This document shows positions 24,522 through 36,833 of a stretch of 64,000 bases of DNA, piece by piece. Each line of letters starts with the position of its first letter. Positions within the stretch are counted from its first letter, which is position 1. Source of the DNA: Chloroflexota bacterium. GTDB lineage: Bacteria > Chloroflexota > UBA6077 > JACCZL01. The notes under the pieces were generated by a model. It saw only the letters and a list, made by a program, of their open reading frames with translations, was not told the DNA's origin and made no database searches. The stretch lies in contig JADZEM010000029.1 in NCBI GenBank assembly GCA_020850535.1, positions 1-64,000 on the forward strand, read 5' to 3'. The position numbers and the translations under genes were made by a program.

Positions 24522-26318
24522 GTGTACATCCTTGGAATCTCGTGCTTCTACCACGATTCCGCAGCCGCCCTCCTCAAGGACGGTGTCCTGATTGCCGCCG
24601 CTGAGGAGGAGCGCTTCTCCCGGAAGAAGCACGATTCGGGTTACCCGACTCTCGCCGTGGCCTACTGCCTGGAAGAAGCCGGCATCACTCCGGAAGACCT
24701 TGACTACGTGGTCTTCTACGAGAAGCCGCTCCCGAAGTTCGAGCGGCTCCTGACCACCGCCCTCGCGACGTGGCCGAAGTCCACCGTCGTCTTCCGCGAG
24801 GCGATGATCACCTGGCTCAACGAGAAGCTCTGGATCAAGGATCGCATCCGCAAGCAGCTGGCCGTGCCGATGGACAAGGTGTTGTTCGTGGAGCACCACC
24901 TGTCCCACGCCGCGAGCGCGTTCTTCTGCTCGCCCTACGAAGAGTCGGCTGTCCTGACCGTGGACGGCGTCGGCGAGTGGACCTCGGCCACGCTCGGCAT
25001 GGGCAAAGCGACCTGGGACGGCAGCGGCACGAACAGCATCGAGCTGTTCCAGGAGTCGCGGTTCCCGCACTCGCTCGGCCTCTACTACTCGGCGTTCACC
25101 GCGTGGCTCGGCTTCGAGGTCAACGACGGCGAGTACAAGGTGATGGGTATGGCCCCCTACGGCCGCCCGAATCACCAGGACAAGGTTCGCAAGGTCATCG
25201 ACTTCGCGAACGACGGCAGCTTCTGGCTGGACATGGACTACTTCAGCTTCCATCACTCGATGGAGAACACGTTCAGCCGGAAGTTCGAGACGCTGTTTGG
25301 AACGCCGCGCAAGCGCGAGTCCGAGTTCTACACGCTGGAGACCGGCGTCCCTGACGGGGCCTCGAAGGCGTCCATCGAGGAGAACCAGTACTACGCCGAT
25401 ATCGCCGCCAGCGTGCAGACGACCACCGAAGAGGCGATCATCAACATCGCCAATTACCTGCACAAACGAACCGGCTCCAAGCGGCTCTGCATGGCCGGTG
25501 GCGTGGCCTACAACAGCGTTGCCAACGGCCGGCTGCTGCGTGAGACGGGTTTCGAGGAGCTGTATATCCAGCCCTCCGCCGGCGACTCCGGTGGTGCGCT
25601 GGGCGCGGCCCTCTACGCCCATCACGTGCTGCTGGGCAAGCCCCGCACGTTCGTGATGGATCATGCGTACTGGGGCCGCGGGTACAACGACGGCGAGATC
25701 AAGTCGGCGCTCGAAGCGCGCGGCGTCAGCTACGAGTACATCGGCAACGAGGACAAGCTGGCCGAGGTCTGCGCCGGCGAGCTAGCCTCAGGTCGCGTGC
25801 TCGGCTGGTACCAGGGCCGCTTCGAGTGGGGGCCACGCGCCCTCGGCAACCGCAGCATCATCGCCGATCCGCGCCGCGAAGAGATGAAGGACGTGGTCAA
25901 CGTCAAGATCAAGTTCCGCGAGCCGTTCCGCCCGTTCGCGCCGAGCATCCTCTCGGAGCGGGTGAACGGCTACTTCGACCACACTGACGACCCGACCTCC
26001 TGGCCGAAGGAGCTGGCGAAGTTCATGCTGGCGGTGATGCCGGTGGCCGAGGACAAGCAGTCGAAGATCCCGGCCGTCAGCCACCTGGGGACGGGCCGCC
26101 TGCAAACGGTCCTGGCCGAGACGAACCCCCGTTACCACGCCCTGATCTCCAACTTCGAGCAGGCGACCGGCGTGCCGGTCATCATGAACACCTCGTTCAA
26201 CCTGCGCGGCGAGCCGATCGTCACCACGCCGGACAACGCGATGAACACCTTCTTCGCGAGCGGTCTCGATACGCTGGTGCTCGGCAACTTCGTGGTCCGC
26301 AAGGACGGGAACGGCTGA
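24522..26318 (+). CDS. NodU/CmcH-family carbamoyltransferase
   Basis: 598 residues from GTG 24522 (VYILGISCFYHDSAAALL); GGAGG lies about ten bases upstream. The N-terminal Kae1-like ATPase domain has EEERFSRKKHD, the metal-binding HHLSHAASAFF and the DGVGEW segment. The C-terminal domain has GRFEWGPRALGNRSIIADPR and NTSFNLRGEPIVTTP. The enzyme transfers the carbamoyl group from carbamoyl phosphate via a carbamoyl adenylate to a hydroxyl, typically on a sugar or natural product. The acceptor is unknown. It overlaps the next gene by one base (TGATG). Confidence 0.93.
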   Translation: MYILGISCFYHDSAAALLKDGVLIAAAEEERFSRKKHDSGYPTLAVAYCLEEAGITPEDLDYVVFYEKPLPKFERLLTTALATWPKSTVVFREAMITWLNEKLWIKDRIRKQLAVPMDKVLFVEHHLSHAASAFFCSPYEESAVLTVDGVGEWTSATLGMGKATWDGSGTNSIELFQESRFPHSLGLYYSAFTAWLGFEVNDGEYKVMGMAPYGRPNHQDKVRKVIDFANDGSFWLDMDYFSFHHSMENTFSRKFETLFGTPRKRESEFYTLETGVPDGASKASIEENQYYADIAASVQTTTEEAIINIANYLHKRTGSKRLCMAGGVAYNSVANGRLLRETGFEELYIQPSAGDSGGALGAALYAHHVLLGKPRTFVMDHAYWGRGYNDGEIKSALEARGVSYEYIGNEDKLAEVCAGELASGRVLGWYQGRFEWGPRALGNRSIIADPRREEMKDVVNVKIKFREPFRPFAPSILSERVNGYFDHTDDPTSWPKELAKFMLAVMPVAEDKQSKIPAVSHLGTGRLQTVLAETNPRYHALISNFEQATGVPVIMNTSFNLRGEPIVTTPDNAMNTFFASGLDTLVLGNFVVRKDGNG

Positions 26319-27076
26319 TGCGCCTTGCGGGGAAGGTCGCCATCATCACCGGGGCCGGCTCGGGCATCGGGCGGGCCACTTCCGAGCTGTTCGCGAAGGA
26401 GGGCTCGAAGGTCGCCGTGGTCGATCTCTCGGAGCCGGCCGGCGAGCAGACCGTGGAAGCGATCCACGAGGCCGGCGGTGAGGCGATCTTCGTGCGGGCG
26501 GATGTCAGCAGCCCCGACGACGTGCAGCAGATGATCGCGCGGACCGTCGAGACCTGGGGCAAGGTGGACATCCTCTACAACAATGCCGGTATCCCGATGG
26601 GCGGCACCCCGATTGAGGAGGTTGACGACGCTTTCTTCGACCGGATGATGGCCGTCAACGTCCGCAGCGTGCATCTCGGCATCAAGTACGTCGTCCCGCA
26701 GATGAAGCGGCAGGGCGGCGGCGTGATCCTCAGCACAGCGTCCACCGCTGGCATCCGGCCACGCCCTGGGATGAGCTCCTACGCGGCGTCGAAGGCGGCG
26801 GTGATCGGGCTGACCAAGGCCGTGGCTATCGAGCTTGCGCCGTTCAAGATCCGGGTGGTCTCGATCAACCCGGTCGCCACGGACACGCCGATGCTGCCCG
26901 ACTTCTTCGGCAAGGCCGACCCGGCCGAGGCCCGTGCCCGCTTCCTGGGCACCATCCCGATGGGGCGCTTCAACACCCCGACGGACATCGCCAACGCGGC
27001 GCTGTACCTGGCCTCGGACGAGGCGTACATGGTGACGGGCACCGCGTTCGAGATCGACGGCGGCCGGGACATCTAG
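26318..27076 (+). CDS. Short-chain dehydrogenase/reductase
   Basis: 252 residues, classical SDR. Cofactor motif TGAGSGIG near residue 12, acidic residue in VAVVDLSE favouring NAD(H), NNAG in YNNAGIP, catalytic Ser in ILSTASTAG and YxxxK as SYAASKAA. It overlaps the carbamoyltransferase stop by one base, so both are probably produced together. Substrate unknown. Confidence 0.92.
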   Translation: MRLAGKVAIITGAGSGIGRATSELFAKEGSKVAVVDLSEPAGEQTVEAIHEAGGEAIFVRADVSSPDDVQQMIARTVETWGKVDILYNNAGIPMGGTPIEEVDDAFFDRMMAVNVRSVHLGIKYVVPQMKRQGGGVILSTASTAGIRPRPGMSSYAASKAAVIGLTKAVAIELAPFKIRVVSINPVATDTPMLPDFFGKADPAEARARFLGTIPMGRFNTPTDIANAALYLASDEAYMVTGTAFEIDGGRDI

Positions 27077-27119
27077 CCGGCCGCGTCGCCCTCGATCGCG
27101 GTACGTCGCCGCCCTCGGC

Positions 27120-27413
27120 CTACAGGCGGATCTGGCAGCGGACTGCCTGCTCCACGCCGTTGGCCGGCAACTGCGCCCTGACCTCGTTGTGGTAGGCGTC
27201 CGCGTCGAAGGCCCGGAACGACGCCTCGTCCGCGAAGTCGAAGACGGCCAGGGTTGTCCAGTTGCCGTCGCGCAGGCCAGCGTCGGGACCGTACGTCAGC
27301 CCGAGCATCCCCCTGTAGCGTGTCCGGGACTCCTCCCAGAAGTTGTGGAGGAACCGGAGGCCGCCCGCGGGGGCATCCGGCTTGAACTTGACCATGATGA
27401 CGTGGCGGATCAT
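27120..27413 (-). CDS. Dabb (stress-responsive A/B barrel) protein
   Basis: 97 residues. The dimeric alpha/beta-barrel pattern IRHVIMVKFKPDAP, then YGPDAGLRDGNWTTLAVFDF, then FRAFDADAYHNEV. Members are small stress or cyclase-like proteins and the specific role is unknown. Convergent with the SDR gene. Confidence 0.85.
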   Translation of the reverse strand: MIRHVIMVKFKPDAPAGGLRFLHNFWEESRTRYRGMLGLTYGPDAGLRDGNWTTLAVFDFADEASFRAFDADAYHNEVRAQLPANGVEQAVRCQIRL

Positions 27414-27535
27414 CGTGCGCCTCGGCGAGCAGAATGGAGGCAGTCTATCAGACTCCGGGCCAGACGCTGCCCTCGCCTATGCGCCACGCTGCTGCCAGGG
27501 GTACGATTCCCGCCACACTCGTCGAGGGTATCAAG

Positions 27536-28450
27536 ATGGCGAAGCGCGTCGGGTTTGTCGGCGTCGGCACCATGGGCAAGCTCATGGCGATCAACCTGCT
27601 CAAGCGGCACATCCCCGTGACGGCGTACGATCTCAACCCCGCGCCGCTGGACGAGCTGCGCGAATACGGCGCGGAGATCGTGGACAGCGCAAAGGCGGCA
27701 GCGGCGGCCGGTGAGGTGATCGTCACGATGCTGCCGTCCTCGCCGCACGTCGAGGCCGCCGTGCTCGGGGCGGGCGGTGTGCTGGAGGGCATGCGTCCGG
27801 GATCGGTCCTGGTGGACATGAGCACCATCGATCCGCTGGTGAGCAAATCGGTGGCGGAGAAGGTCGCGGCGGCCGGCTTCACGATGCTGGATGCGCCCGT
27901 GAGCGGCGGCTCGGTCGGCGCGCGGGACGCCACCCTGACGATCATGGTCGGCGGTCCGGCAGGCGTGTTCGAGGAGGTCAGGCCGATCCTCGAAGCGATG
28001 GGGAAGAACGTCATTCACTGCGGCGAGAACGGCATGGGCGAAGTCGTCAAGGTGGTCAACAACCTGATCGCCGGCGTCAGCATGGCCGTGGTGGCCGAGG
28101 CGTACAACATCGGCATCCGCGCGGGGGCCGATCCAAAGGTGATGTACGACGTGATCAGCAAGTCGTCGGGGCGCTGCTGGTCGCACGACGTCAACCTGCC
28201 GATTGGCGACGTGATCCCGGTCACACCGGCGAACCAGGACTACGAGCCGGGCTTCATGGTTGACCTCATGCGGAAGGATCTCGGACTCGCGATCTCGGCG
28301 GCGAAGGGCGTGCAGGCGCCGGCGATCATGGCGGCGGCTGCCGAGCAGTTGTACGGATCGGCCTCGAACCTGGGCTTCGGCCGGCGCGACATGTCGGCGG
28401 TTGTCAAGGCGGTGACAGCCCTGAGCGGCCCCGACGAGCCAGACGCCTGA
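27536..28450 (+). CDS. 3-hydroxyisobutyrate dehydrogenase-like (beta-hydroxyacid) dehydrogenase
   Basis: 304 residues from ATG 27536 (MAKRVGFVGVGTMGKLMA). Rossmann motif GVGTMG, then the substrate-binding segment DAPVSGGSVGARDATLTIMV and the catalytic Lys in MGEVVKVVNNLI. The family oxidises beta-hydroxyacids such as 3-hydroxyisobutyrate, tartronate semialdehyde or glyoxylate relatives with NAD(P). Upstream in-frame sequence back to 27434 does not look coding. Confidence 0.88.
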   Translation: MAKRVGFVGVGTMGKLMAINLLKRHIPVTAYDLNPAPLDELREYGAEIVDSAKAAAAAGEVIVTMLPSSPHVEAAVLGAGGVLEGMRPGSVLVDMSTIDPLVSKSVAEKVAAAGFTMLDAPVSGGSVGARDATLTIMVGGPAGVFEEVRPILEAMGKNVIHCGENGMGEVVKVVNNLIAGVSMAVVAEAYNIGIRAGADPKVMYDVISKSSGRCWSHDVNLPIGDVIPVTPANQDYEPGFMVDLMRKDLGLAISAAKGVQAPAIMAAAAEQLYGSASNLGFGRRDMSAVVKAVTALSGPDEPDA

Positions 28451-28540
28451 GACGTTCACCCGCGCTTCAACACGGAGGGCGCCCGGCAGATCGACGGAAC
28501 GGCTACCATCAAGCATGTCGTCCGAATGCGTGGCCAGCCG

Positions 28541-29110
28541 ATGGACTTCCTGAGAGCGCTGCAGGCTCGGCTGTTCGGCGACGACGAGCAGCCGGACGAC
28601 CTCAGCCAGCCGTCGTCAGAGGACGACGTGCAGCCCGAGTACGAGGGCGAGGTCGCTTCCGAGCCGGCAGAGGAGGTCACTCGACAGTCATCAGACGAGG
28701 TGCAGCCGGAGCCAGCAGACGAGGTCACTCCACAGTCGGCGGACGAGGTGTACCCCGAGTCTGCGGGTGAGGCCGACTCGGCGCCTGAAGCTGAGGTTCC
28801 TGCAGAGGCCGAGGCCGATGTCTCTTCCGACCCCCCACCCTTTGCCGACGCCGTCCCTGGCCGGCAGGAGCGGGCGGCCGGCCGCATCCTCGACGATGAG
28901 GGCCTGCGCGGCGACCTGACCGACGACGAGTACCAGCCGCTGCTGGACTGGGCGCTCGCTCAGACCGACGCGCTGGCGGCTGCCACGGCCGCCCTTGACG
29001 ACGAGCAGGCCGATACCACCATCGAAGCCGGCCTGGTCGCCATCCGCGACGCGCTTCAAGTTGCCCAGGAAGCCCACACCGCGCCGACGCTCGGTGAGGA
29101 GACCGCGTGA
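28541..29110 (+). CDS. Acidic protein of unknown function with degenerate repeats
   Basis: 189 residues if started at ATG 28541 (MDFLRALQARLFGDDEQPDD); ATG 28526 adds five. A very acidic central region contains an imperfect repeat of about ten residues (EEVTRQSSDEV, ADEVTPQSADEV, ADEVYPESAGE). The C-terminal 90 residues look folded and helical (DDEYQPLLDWALAQTDALAA). No family recognised. Its TGA overlaps the next GTG by four bases, coupling it to the phospholipase D-like gene. Confidence 0.6.
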   Translation: MDFLRALQARLFGDDEQPDDLSQPSSEDDVQPEYEGEVASEPAEEVTRQSSDEVQPEPADEVTPQSADEVYPESAGEADSAPEAEVPAEAEADVSSDPPPFADAVPGRQERAAGRILDDEGLRGDLTDDEYQPLLDWALAQTDALAAATAALDDEQADTTIEAGLVAIRDALQVAQEAHTAPTLGEETA

Positions 29111-30291
29111 GCAGCCGCCGGCGCGCGCGGCGTGGCGTTCCCTGGTGGCTGATCTCCCTCATCCTCCTGCTGCTGCTGGTGCTCGTCATCGTGCTGTTGT
29201 GGGAGCGCATCCCCGGCTCGACCCCTTCTCAACAGGGCGGCCAATCGCCCGCGCCGTCGCCAGTGGCTGGCGGGCCGAATGGCCCGGTCGAGGTGTACTT
29301 CACCACGCCCATCTACCCGGACCGGCCAGCCACGCGCCACGGCGGCATCGACGAGAAGTTCGTGGCCTTTGTAGATGCGGCGACCACGTCGCTCGACATC
29401 GCGGCCTACGAGTTTGACCTGGAGAATGTGGCTCAGGCGATCCGCCGAGCGCGACAGCGTGGCGTCGCCGTGCGGATGGTGACCGACTCCGACACCGTCA
29501 ACGACGTTCGCGATCCGGTGACCCAGAACGCGCTCAAGATCGTCCGCGACGCTGGCGTGACCATCGTGCCGGACGAGCGTAACGCCATCATGCACGACAA
29601 GTTTGCCGTGCGCGACGGCCAGGAGATCTGGACAGGCTCCTGGAATCTGACCGTGGGCGACACCTATCGTCTCAACAATAACGCGATCCGCATGGCGTCC
29701 CCCGAGCTTGCCCGCCTCTACACTCAAGAGTTCGAGTTCATGTTCGTGCAGCGCAAGTTCGGCGCTGCGCGACCCCGCAACAGCGTCCATCCGCCGGTCC
29801 AGGTGGGCGGTATGCGCGTCCAGGTGCTCTTCGCGCCGGAAGATGGCGTTGCCCAGCGGATCGCCGACCGCGTCAATCAGGCCAGCCAGTCCATCCAGTT
29901 TCTGGCCTTCTCGTTCACCCACGACGCCATCGGGCAGGCCGTCAAGGCCCGGGCGACGGCCGGCGTTTCCGTCGCCGGCGTCTTCGAGAAGACCGGCTCC
30001 GAGACCCGATTCAGCGAGTACGGCAGCATGAAGCAGGCTGGCCTCCAGGTGTATCAGGACGGCAACCCCTACGTGATGCACCACAAGGTCTTCGTGCTCG
30101 ACGGCCGTACCACGATGATGGGGTCGTTCAACTTCAGCGACGGCGCAGACCGCGAGAACGACGAGAACCTGCTGATCGTGGACGACCCCGGCTTTGCGCG
30201 CCTGTACGCCCAGGAGTTCGAGCGGATGCTGACGCTGGCGCGGACGGCGTCTGGGGCAAAGGCGACGCCTGAGAAGGAGCGGCCCCGCTGA
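29107..30291 (+). CDS. Membrane-anchored phospholipase D-like protein
   Basis: 394 residues from GTG 29107. One N-terminal membrane helix (WLISLILLLLLVLVIVLLW). Two HKD half-sites: first HDKFAVRDGQEIWTGSWN with M-H-x-K-x4-D, second HHKVFVLDGRTTMMGSFNFS followed by ENDEN. The two motifs form one active site in PLD enzymes (phospholipases, cardiolipin synthases, nucleases such as Nuc). The anchored extracellular layout fits a secreted nuclease or phospholipase. Confidence 0.85.
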   Translation: MSSRRRARRGVPWWLISLILLLLLVLVIVLLWERIPGSTPSQQGGQSPAPSPVAGGPNGPVEVYFTTPIYPDRPATRHGGIDEKFVAFVDAATTSLDIAAYEFDLENVAQAIRRARQRGVAVRMVTDSDTVNDVRDPVTQNALKIVRDAGVTIVPDERNAIMHDKFAVRDGQEIWTGSWNLTVGDTYRLNNNAIRMASPELARLYTQEFEFMFVQRKFGAARPRNSVHPPVQVGGMRVQVLFAPEDGVAQRIADRVNQASQSIQFLAFSFTHDAIGQAVKARATAGVSVAGVFEKTGSETRFSEYGSMKQAGLQVYQDGNPYVMHHKVFVLDGRTTMMGSFNFSDGADRENDENLLIVDDPGFARLYAQEFERMLTLARTASGAKATPEKERPR

Positions 30292-30339
30292 CGGCTCGCC
30301 CGGCGGCGGGCAGCGCCCGAAGCCGACCGACGGCCGGGA

Positions 30340-33162
30340 CTACGTCGGCCTGGCCCACTTCAGCAGGATAGACTGGAGCGTCAGGCGGTCCACCGGCTTG
30401 GCAACGAAGTCGTCCATGCCGACCTCGCTGCAGCGCTTGCGGTCGGTGTCGAGCACCGAGGCCGTGAGCGCGATGATCGGCAGATGGCGGGCAAGCCGCT
30501 GGCGCAGCAGGCGCGTGGCCTCGAAGCCGTCGATGCCGGGCATGTGACAGTCCATCAGGACGGCGGCGTACTCTTGCGCCAGGGCTGACTTGACCACCGC
30601 CTCACCATCGGCGACGAGGTCGAACTCGTAGCCGAGCTGCCGCAGCATGGCGCGGATCACCTTCTGCCCGATAGGGTTGTCCTCGGCGACCAGGATGCGT
30701 GCAGTGTGAGTGGTCTGCTCGACCGTCGGCGCGACACCCGTCGGCGTCTTCCGCAGCTCGCCCGTCCGCGCGCACGCGGCAGCGGCGCGCACGGCATCAT
30801 ACAGATGCCCCGGCTGGACCGGCAGCGTGAGGGGAATGCCGTCGCTGGCCGGACGGTTGCTGTGGGGCGTCTGGCCGAGCGGCGACAGCACGATGACCGG
30901 GCACGTCAGCGCTCCGCCTTCCCCGCCCTGCGTGACGAGCCGCGGCAGCCGGTCTGCATCGATGAGGATCATCGTTCGTGGATGGCTGCTGGTTGGGGCG
31001 AGGAGCGCACGCTCTGGAACGCCTGTCGGGCAGGTCTCCACGCCCATGCCCCACGCCTCAAGCTGTGCGGCCAGCGCGCTGGCTGTCTCGGCCTGCCGCG
31101 TCGAGATGACGGCCCGAACTCCGCGCAGCGGCGAGAATCTCGGCTGCTCGGATCGGTTCACGGGCAGCGTGACGACGATGGAGAAGGTACTGCCCCGGCC
31201 AACCTCGGTCTCGACCGAGACTTCGCCACCCATCAGGCTGACGAGCCGCCGGGTGATCGCCAGCCCCAGCCCGGTACCGCCGAAGCGCCGAGTCGTCGAG
31301 GCATCGGCCTGGACAAACGGCTCGAACAGCCGATGGAGCACGTCGGCGGCGATGCCCGGCCCGGTGTCCGAGACATCGATGCGGACCAGCTCACGATCTG
31401 TGTGCTGGGCGGACGGCTCGACGGACAGGGTGAGCGAGACCGCCCCCCGGTCGGTGAACTTCAGGGCATTGCCCATCAGGTTCAGGATCACCTGGCGCAA
31501 TCGGCCGGGATCGCCGACCAGCTTCAGCCCGGGCTGGTGCGAGGCCAGCGTTGTGAGGGCCAGCCCCTTCGCCAGCGCCTGCGGTGAACCGGTCGCGACG
31601 ATGTCGTCAAGCAGGTGCAGCGGGTCAAAGGGCGACTGTTCGAGGTTCAGGCGCCCGGCCTCGACTTTCGAGAAGTCCAGCAAGTCGTCGATGATCTGGA
31701 GCAGCGCGCCGCCGCTGACCTGGATGGTGCGCGCCAGCTCGCGCTGCCCGGGGTCGAGATCGGTGCCCAGCAGCAACTGGCTCATGCCGAGCACGCCGTT
31801 CATCGGGGTGCGGATCTCGTGCGACATCATGGCCAGGAAGTCGGTCTTGGCACGGTCTGCTGCCTCAGCGCGGATCACGGCCTCGCGCAGGGCGGCATTC
31901 GTCTCGGCGAGCTGTGCAGCGTCGCGTGCGCGATCTGTGATGTCGCGGCTGGTGGCGGCCAGGAGTCGCTGCCCGTTGGCGCCGACGAATGACGACTTCT
32001 TGGTCAGCAGGGTGCGGACCGTCCCATCCGAGCCGGTGAACTGCTCCTCGTTCTCGATCGGGACCGAGCTGGCGAGCGCGAGTTCATCCTGCTCCCAGGA
32101 GATATCGGCCTCCTCCTTCGGCACGATCTCGTAGTCGGTCTTGCCGAGGTGTGAGGACTCGTCGGCGTCGATGAACTGCCAGAACGCCCGGTTGCCGAGC
32201 ACCCAGCGGTGGTGCTCATCCTTCACGAAGATCGGGTCGGCGACGGTGTCGATCACCGACCGGAGGAAGTCGCGGCTCGCGCGGGCCTCGTGCTCAGCTT
32301 GCTTGCGCTCGGTGATGTCGGTCTGCACGGAGGTGTACTGGACAAGCTGCCCGTCGTCGCCGTAGATGGGAAGCAAGTCGATATCTGCCCAGTAGCTCGT
32401 GCCGTCCTTGCGATAGTTCAGCAACTCGACACTCAGGCACGCGCCGCAGCGCATCGCGGTCGTCAACCGCCTGGCGACTTCGAGGTTTGTGTCCGGCCCG
32501 GAAAGCAGCTGACTGACCCGTTGTCCGACGGCCTCCTGCGAACGGTAGCCGGTCATCCGAACGAATCCCTCGTTGACCCACTCGATGGTGCCACGGGGAT
32601 CCATGACGGCGACGCCATTGTTCGTTCGGGCCGTCACCACGGCCAGCTTGCGAGCCTCGGACACCGCCTCGCGCAGCTGGATCTCTGACATAACCGTTTC
32701 AGCAAGGTCGGTCAGCACCTCGAGGTCGTCATCGGACCACGCGCGCGGCTGACGATCGATGGCGCACATCGCCCCGATGGTGTCGCCGCTCGCCAGCGTC
32801 AGCGGGATGCCCGCGTAGGCGACGATGCCGAGGTCAGGGATCGCGCGGTTGGTGACCACGCGATAGTCGTGCCGCGCGTCCTCGACGACCATTGGCCGGC
32901 GTGTCCGCACCACGATCTGGCAGAAGGAGTGCGTGAGCGGGGTCTCGCGCCGGCTCGCCCAGGGCTCCGGCAGCCCGACCTCGCTCAGGAAGAACTGCCG
33001 CGTGTCGTCCACCAGCGTGATGAGCGCGACGGGCGCGCTCAGAAAGCGGGTGGTCAGCCTCGTCAGCCGGTCAAAGCGCTCGTCCGGCTGGGAGTCGAGG
33101 AGGTCGAGTGCACGAAGCCGAGCCAGCCTCGTCGGATCGTCAGTGTGCGAGAACGAGTGCAT
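30340..33162 (-). CDS. Hybrid sensor histidine kinase (GAF-PAS-PAS-HisKA-HATPase-REC)
   Basis: 940 residues, no membrane segment. Order: N-terminal GAF (about 25-165), PAS (about 170-290, ending in TDITERKQAEHEA), second PAS (about 300-410), coiled coil, HisKA with the phospho-His in LAMMSHEIRTPMNG, HATPase with NALKFTDRGAV, DTGPGIA and GTGLGLAITRR, a degenerate receiver-like segment, and a C-terminal receiver (ILVAEDNPIGQKV, phospho-Asp in VLMDCHMPG, Lys in VAKPVD). It is a cytosolic sensor with phosphorelay architecture. No cognate output regulator is adjacent. Confidence 0.93.
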   Translation of the reverse strand: MHSFSHTDDPTRLARLRALDLLDSQPDERFDRLTRLTTRFLSAPVALITLVDDTRQFFLSEVGLPEPWASRRETPLTHSFCQIVVRTRRPMVVEDARHDYRVVTNRAIPDLGIVAYAGIPLTLASGDTIGAMCAIDRQPRAWSDDDLEVLTDLAETVMSEIQLREAVSEARKLAVVTARTNNGVAVMDPRGTIEWVNEGFVRMTGYRSQEAVGQRVSQLLSGPDTNLEVARRLTTAMRCGACLSVELLNYRKDGTSYWADIDLLPIYGDDGQLVQYTSVQTDITERKQAEHEARASRDFLRSVIDTVADPIFVKDEHHRWVLGNRAFWQFIDADESSHLGKTDYEIVPKEEADISWEQDELALASSVPIENEEQFTGSDGTVRTLLTKKSSFVGANGQRLLAATSRDITDRARDAAQLAETNAALREAVIRAEAADRAKTDFLAMMSHEIRTPMNGVLGMSQLLLGTDLDPGQRELARTIQVSGGALLQIIDDLLDFSKVEAGRLNLEQSPFDPLHLLDDIVATGSPQALAKGLALTTLASHQPGLKLVGDPGRLRQVILNLMGNALKFTDRGAVSLTLSVEPSAQHTDRELVRIDVSDTGPGIAADVLHRLFEPFVQADASTTRRFGGTGLGLAITRRLVSLMGGEVSVETEVGRGSTFSIVVTLPVNRSEQPRFSPLRGVRAVISTRQAETASALAAQLEAWGMGVETCPTGVPERALLAPTSSHPRTMILIDADRLPRLVTQGGEGGALTCPVIVLSPLGQTPHSNRPASDGIPLTLPVQPGHLYDAVRAAAACARTGELRKTPTGVAPTVEQTTHTARILVAEDNPIGQKVIRAMLRQLGYEFDLVADGEAVVKSALAQEYAAVLMDCHMPGIDGFEATRLLRQRLARHLPIIALTASVLDTDRKRCSEVGMDDFVAKPVDRLTLQSILLKWARPT

Positions 33163-33643
33163 GCAGCGTAGCCCGCCACTTCAAGTGATCGAAAAGCGCC
33201 CGACAGCGCTGTCCACGAAAGCGTGCGGTGGTTTGACAGACTAGGGAACGTGCGGTGCACCGATCTTGGGACGGCGCTTTTGGTGGCAGTCCGCGACGAA
33301 CGGCGCGGAGCGATGATGCCCGCGGACGCTGGCATTCTGCCAGCATCGTGTTGCCCACGGCAGCGGAGAAGTTCGGCAAGGACTGACGCCGCGGGCGCGT
33401 CGCCTGGAGCACGGCGAGCTGCTCCGTGCCCGCCAGCCCGAGGCCGTCCAGCGGCGCCGACATCCCGGCCAGTACCAGCCGACAACGGGCGGTCGGCAGG
33501 TCGTCTGCGATCTCTCCGACGGCCTCCCGGGCCAGCGCGCTGTCGGCCTGGAACAGGTGCTCGCACAGCAGGATGCCGTCGCTCGGTCCTGAGGCGGCAC
33601 CGTCCGCTGGCGGCCTGCAACACGGCGCGCCGGCACGACAAAG
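33163..33643. other. Intergenic region with a possible gene remnant
   Basis: No intact gene. On the minus strand between about 33600 and 33340 one frame looks coding-like, with GC-rich third positions (SDGILLCEHLFQADSALARE, DDLPTARCRLVLAGMSAPLD), then loses that character towards 33240. No family recognised. A decayed gene fragment is plausible. Confidence 0.3.
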
Positions 33644-33692
33644 GGGTCGCTGCCCCGTCCACGGCCATGATCCGTGGGCGGGGCAGCGACCC
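33644..33692. terminator. Long hairpin downstream of katG
   Basis: A 21-bp stem with one G-U type mismatch; arms GGGTCGCTGCCCC... (33644-33664) and ...GGGGCAGCGACCC (33672-33692), loop CCATGAT. It lies 32 bp beyond the katG stop. It is a likely terminator or part of a dispersed palindromic repeat. Confidence 0.6.
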
Positions 33693-33723
33693 GTGCGATG
33701 CAGGCGCGCGCAACAGCCTGCCC

Positions 33724-36523
<2,800 letters not shown>

Positions 36524-36529
36524 GCCCGT

Positions 36530-36558
36530 AGTGTACGCCATACTTTTGATGGAGTCAA
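36530..36558 (-). promoter_or_regulatory. furA-katG promoter, leaderless, with operator-like -35 region
   Basis: On the minus strand, -35 TTGACT (36553-36558), a 17-bp spacer, -10 TACACT (36530-36535), then six bases to the furA ATG. Transcription should begin at or next to the start codon. The TCTTGACT sequence at the -35 recalls the FurA operator described upstream of actinobacterial furA, suggesting autoregulation. Confidence 0.7.
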
Positions 36559-36696
36559 GAATAAGAGTTCTACAGAAAGAAGAGAAGATCAAAAACGTTT
36601 CATCTTGAAGCGCGGGGCGGCGTTGCCGGCGCCGGCCTGTTCTGCGCCTGACGATTCCCTGACCCTCACCCTCGGCTCACGGACGTGAGAGCCGCC

Positions 36697-36705
36697 TGCT
36701 AGAAT
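36697..36705 (+). promoter_or_regulatory. Extended -10 of the sugar ABC operon
   Basis: TGCTAGAAT, an extended -10 element, about 130 bp before the substrate-binding protein ATG. No strong -35, as is common with extended -10 promoters. Confidence 0.4.
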
Positions 36706-36779
36706 GTCGCCGCCCGGGTCCAGGCGCATTCGTGCCTTCGAGACGGGCCGGTGGCTGGACGCGCAGCCGAACCGAGCAT

Positions 36780-36807
36780 CTGACATCGCCAGCGCTGGCG
36801 ATGTCAG
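36780..36807. promoter_or_regulatory. Perfect 28-bp palindrome, operator candidate
   Basis: Two 14-bp arms without spacer: CTGACATCGCCAGC (36780-36793) and its exact complement (36794-36807). It lies downstream of the candidate -10 and 26 bp before the ATG of the substrate-binding protein, an ideal place for a dimeric repressor (LacI or GntR type). No such regulator gene is in the window. Confidence 0.6.
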
Positions 36808-36833
36808 CAGGACGACGGTCAACAGGGGGGACG

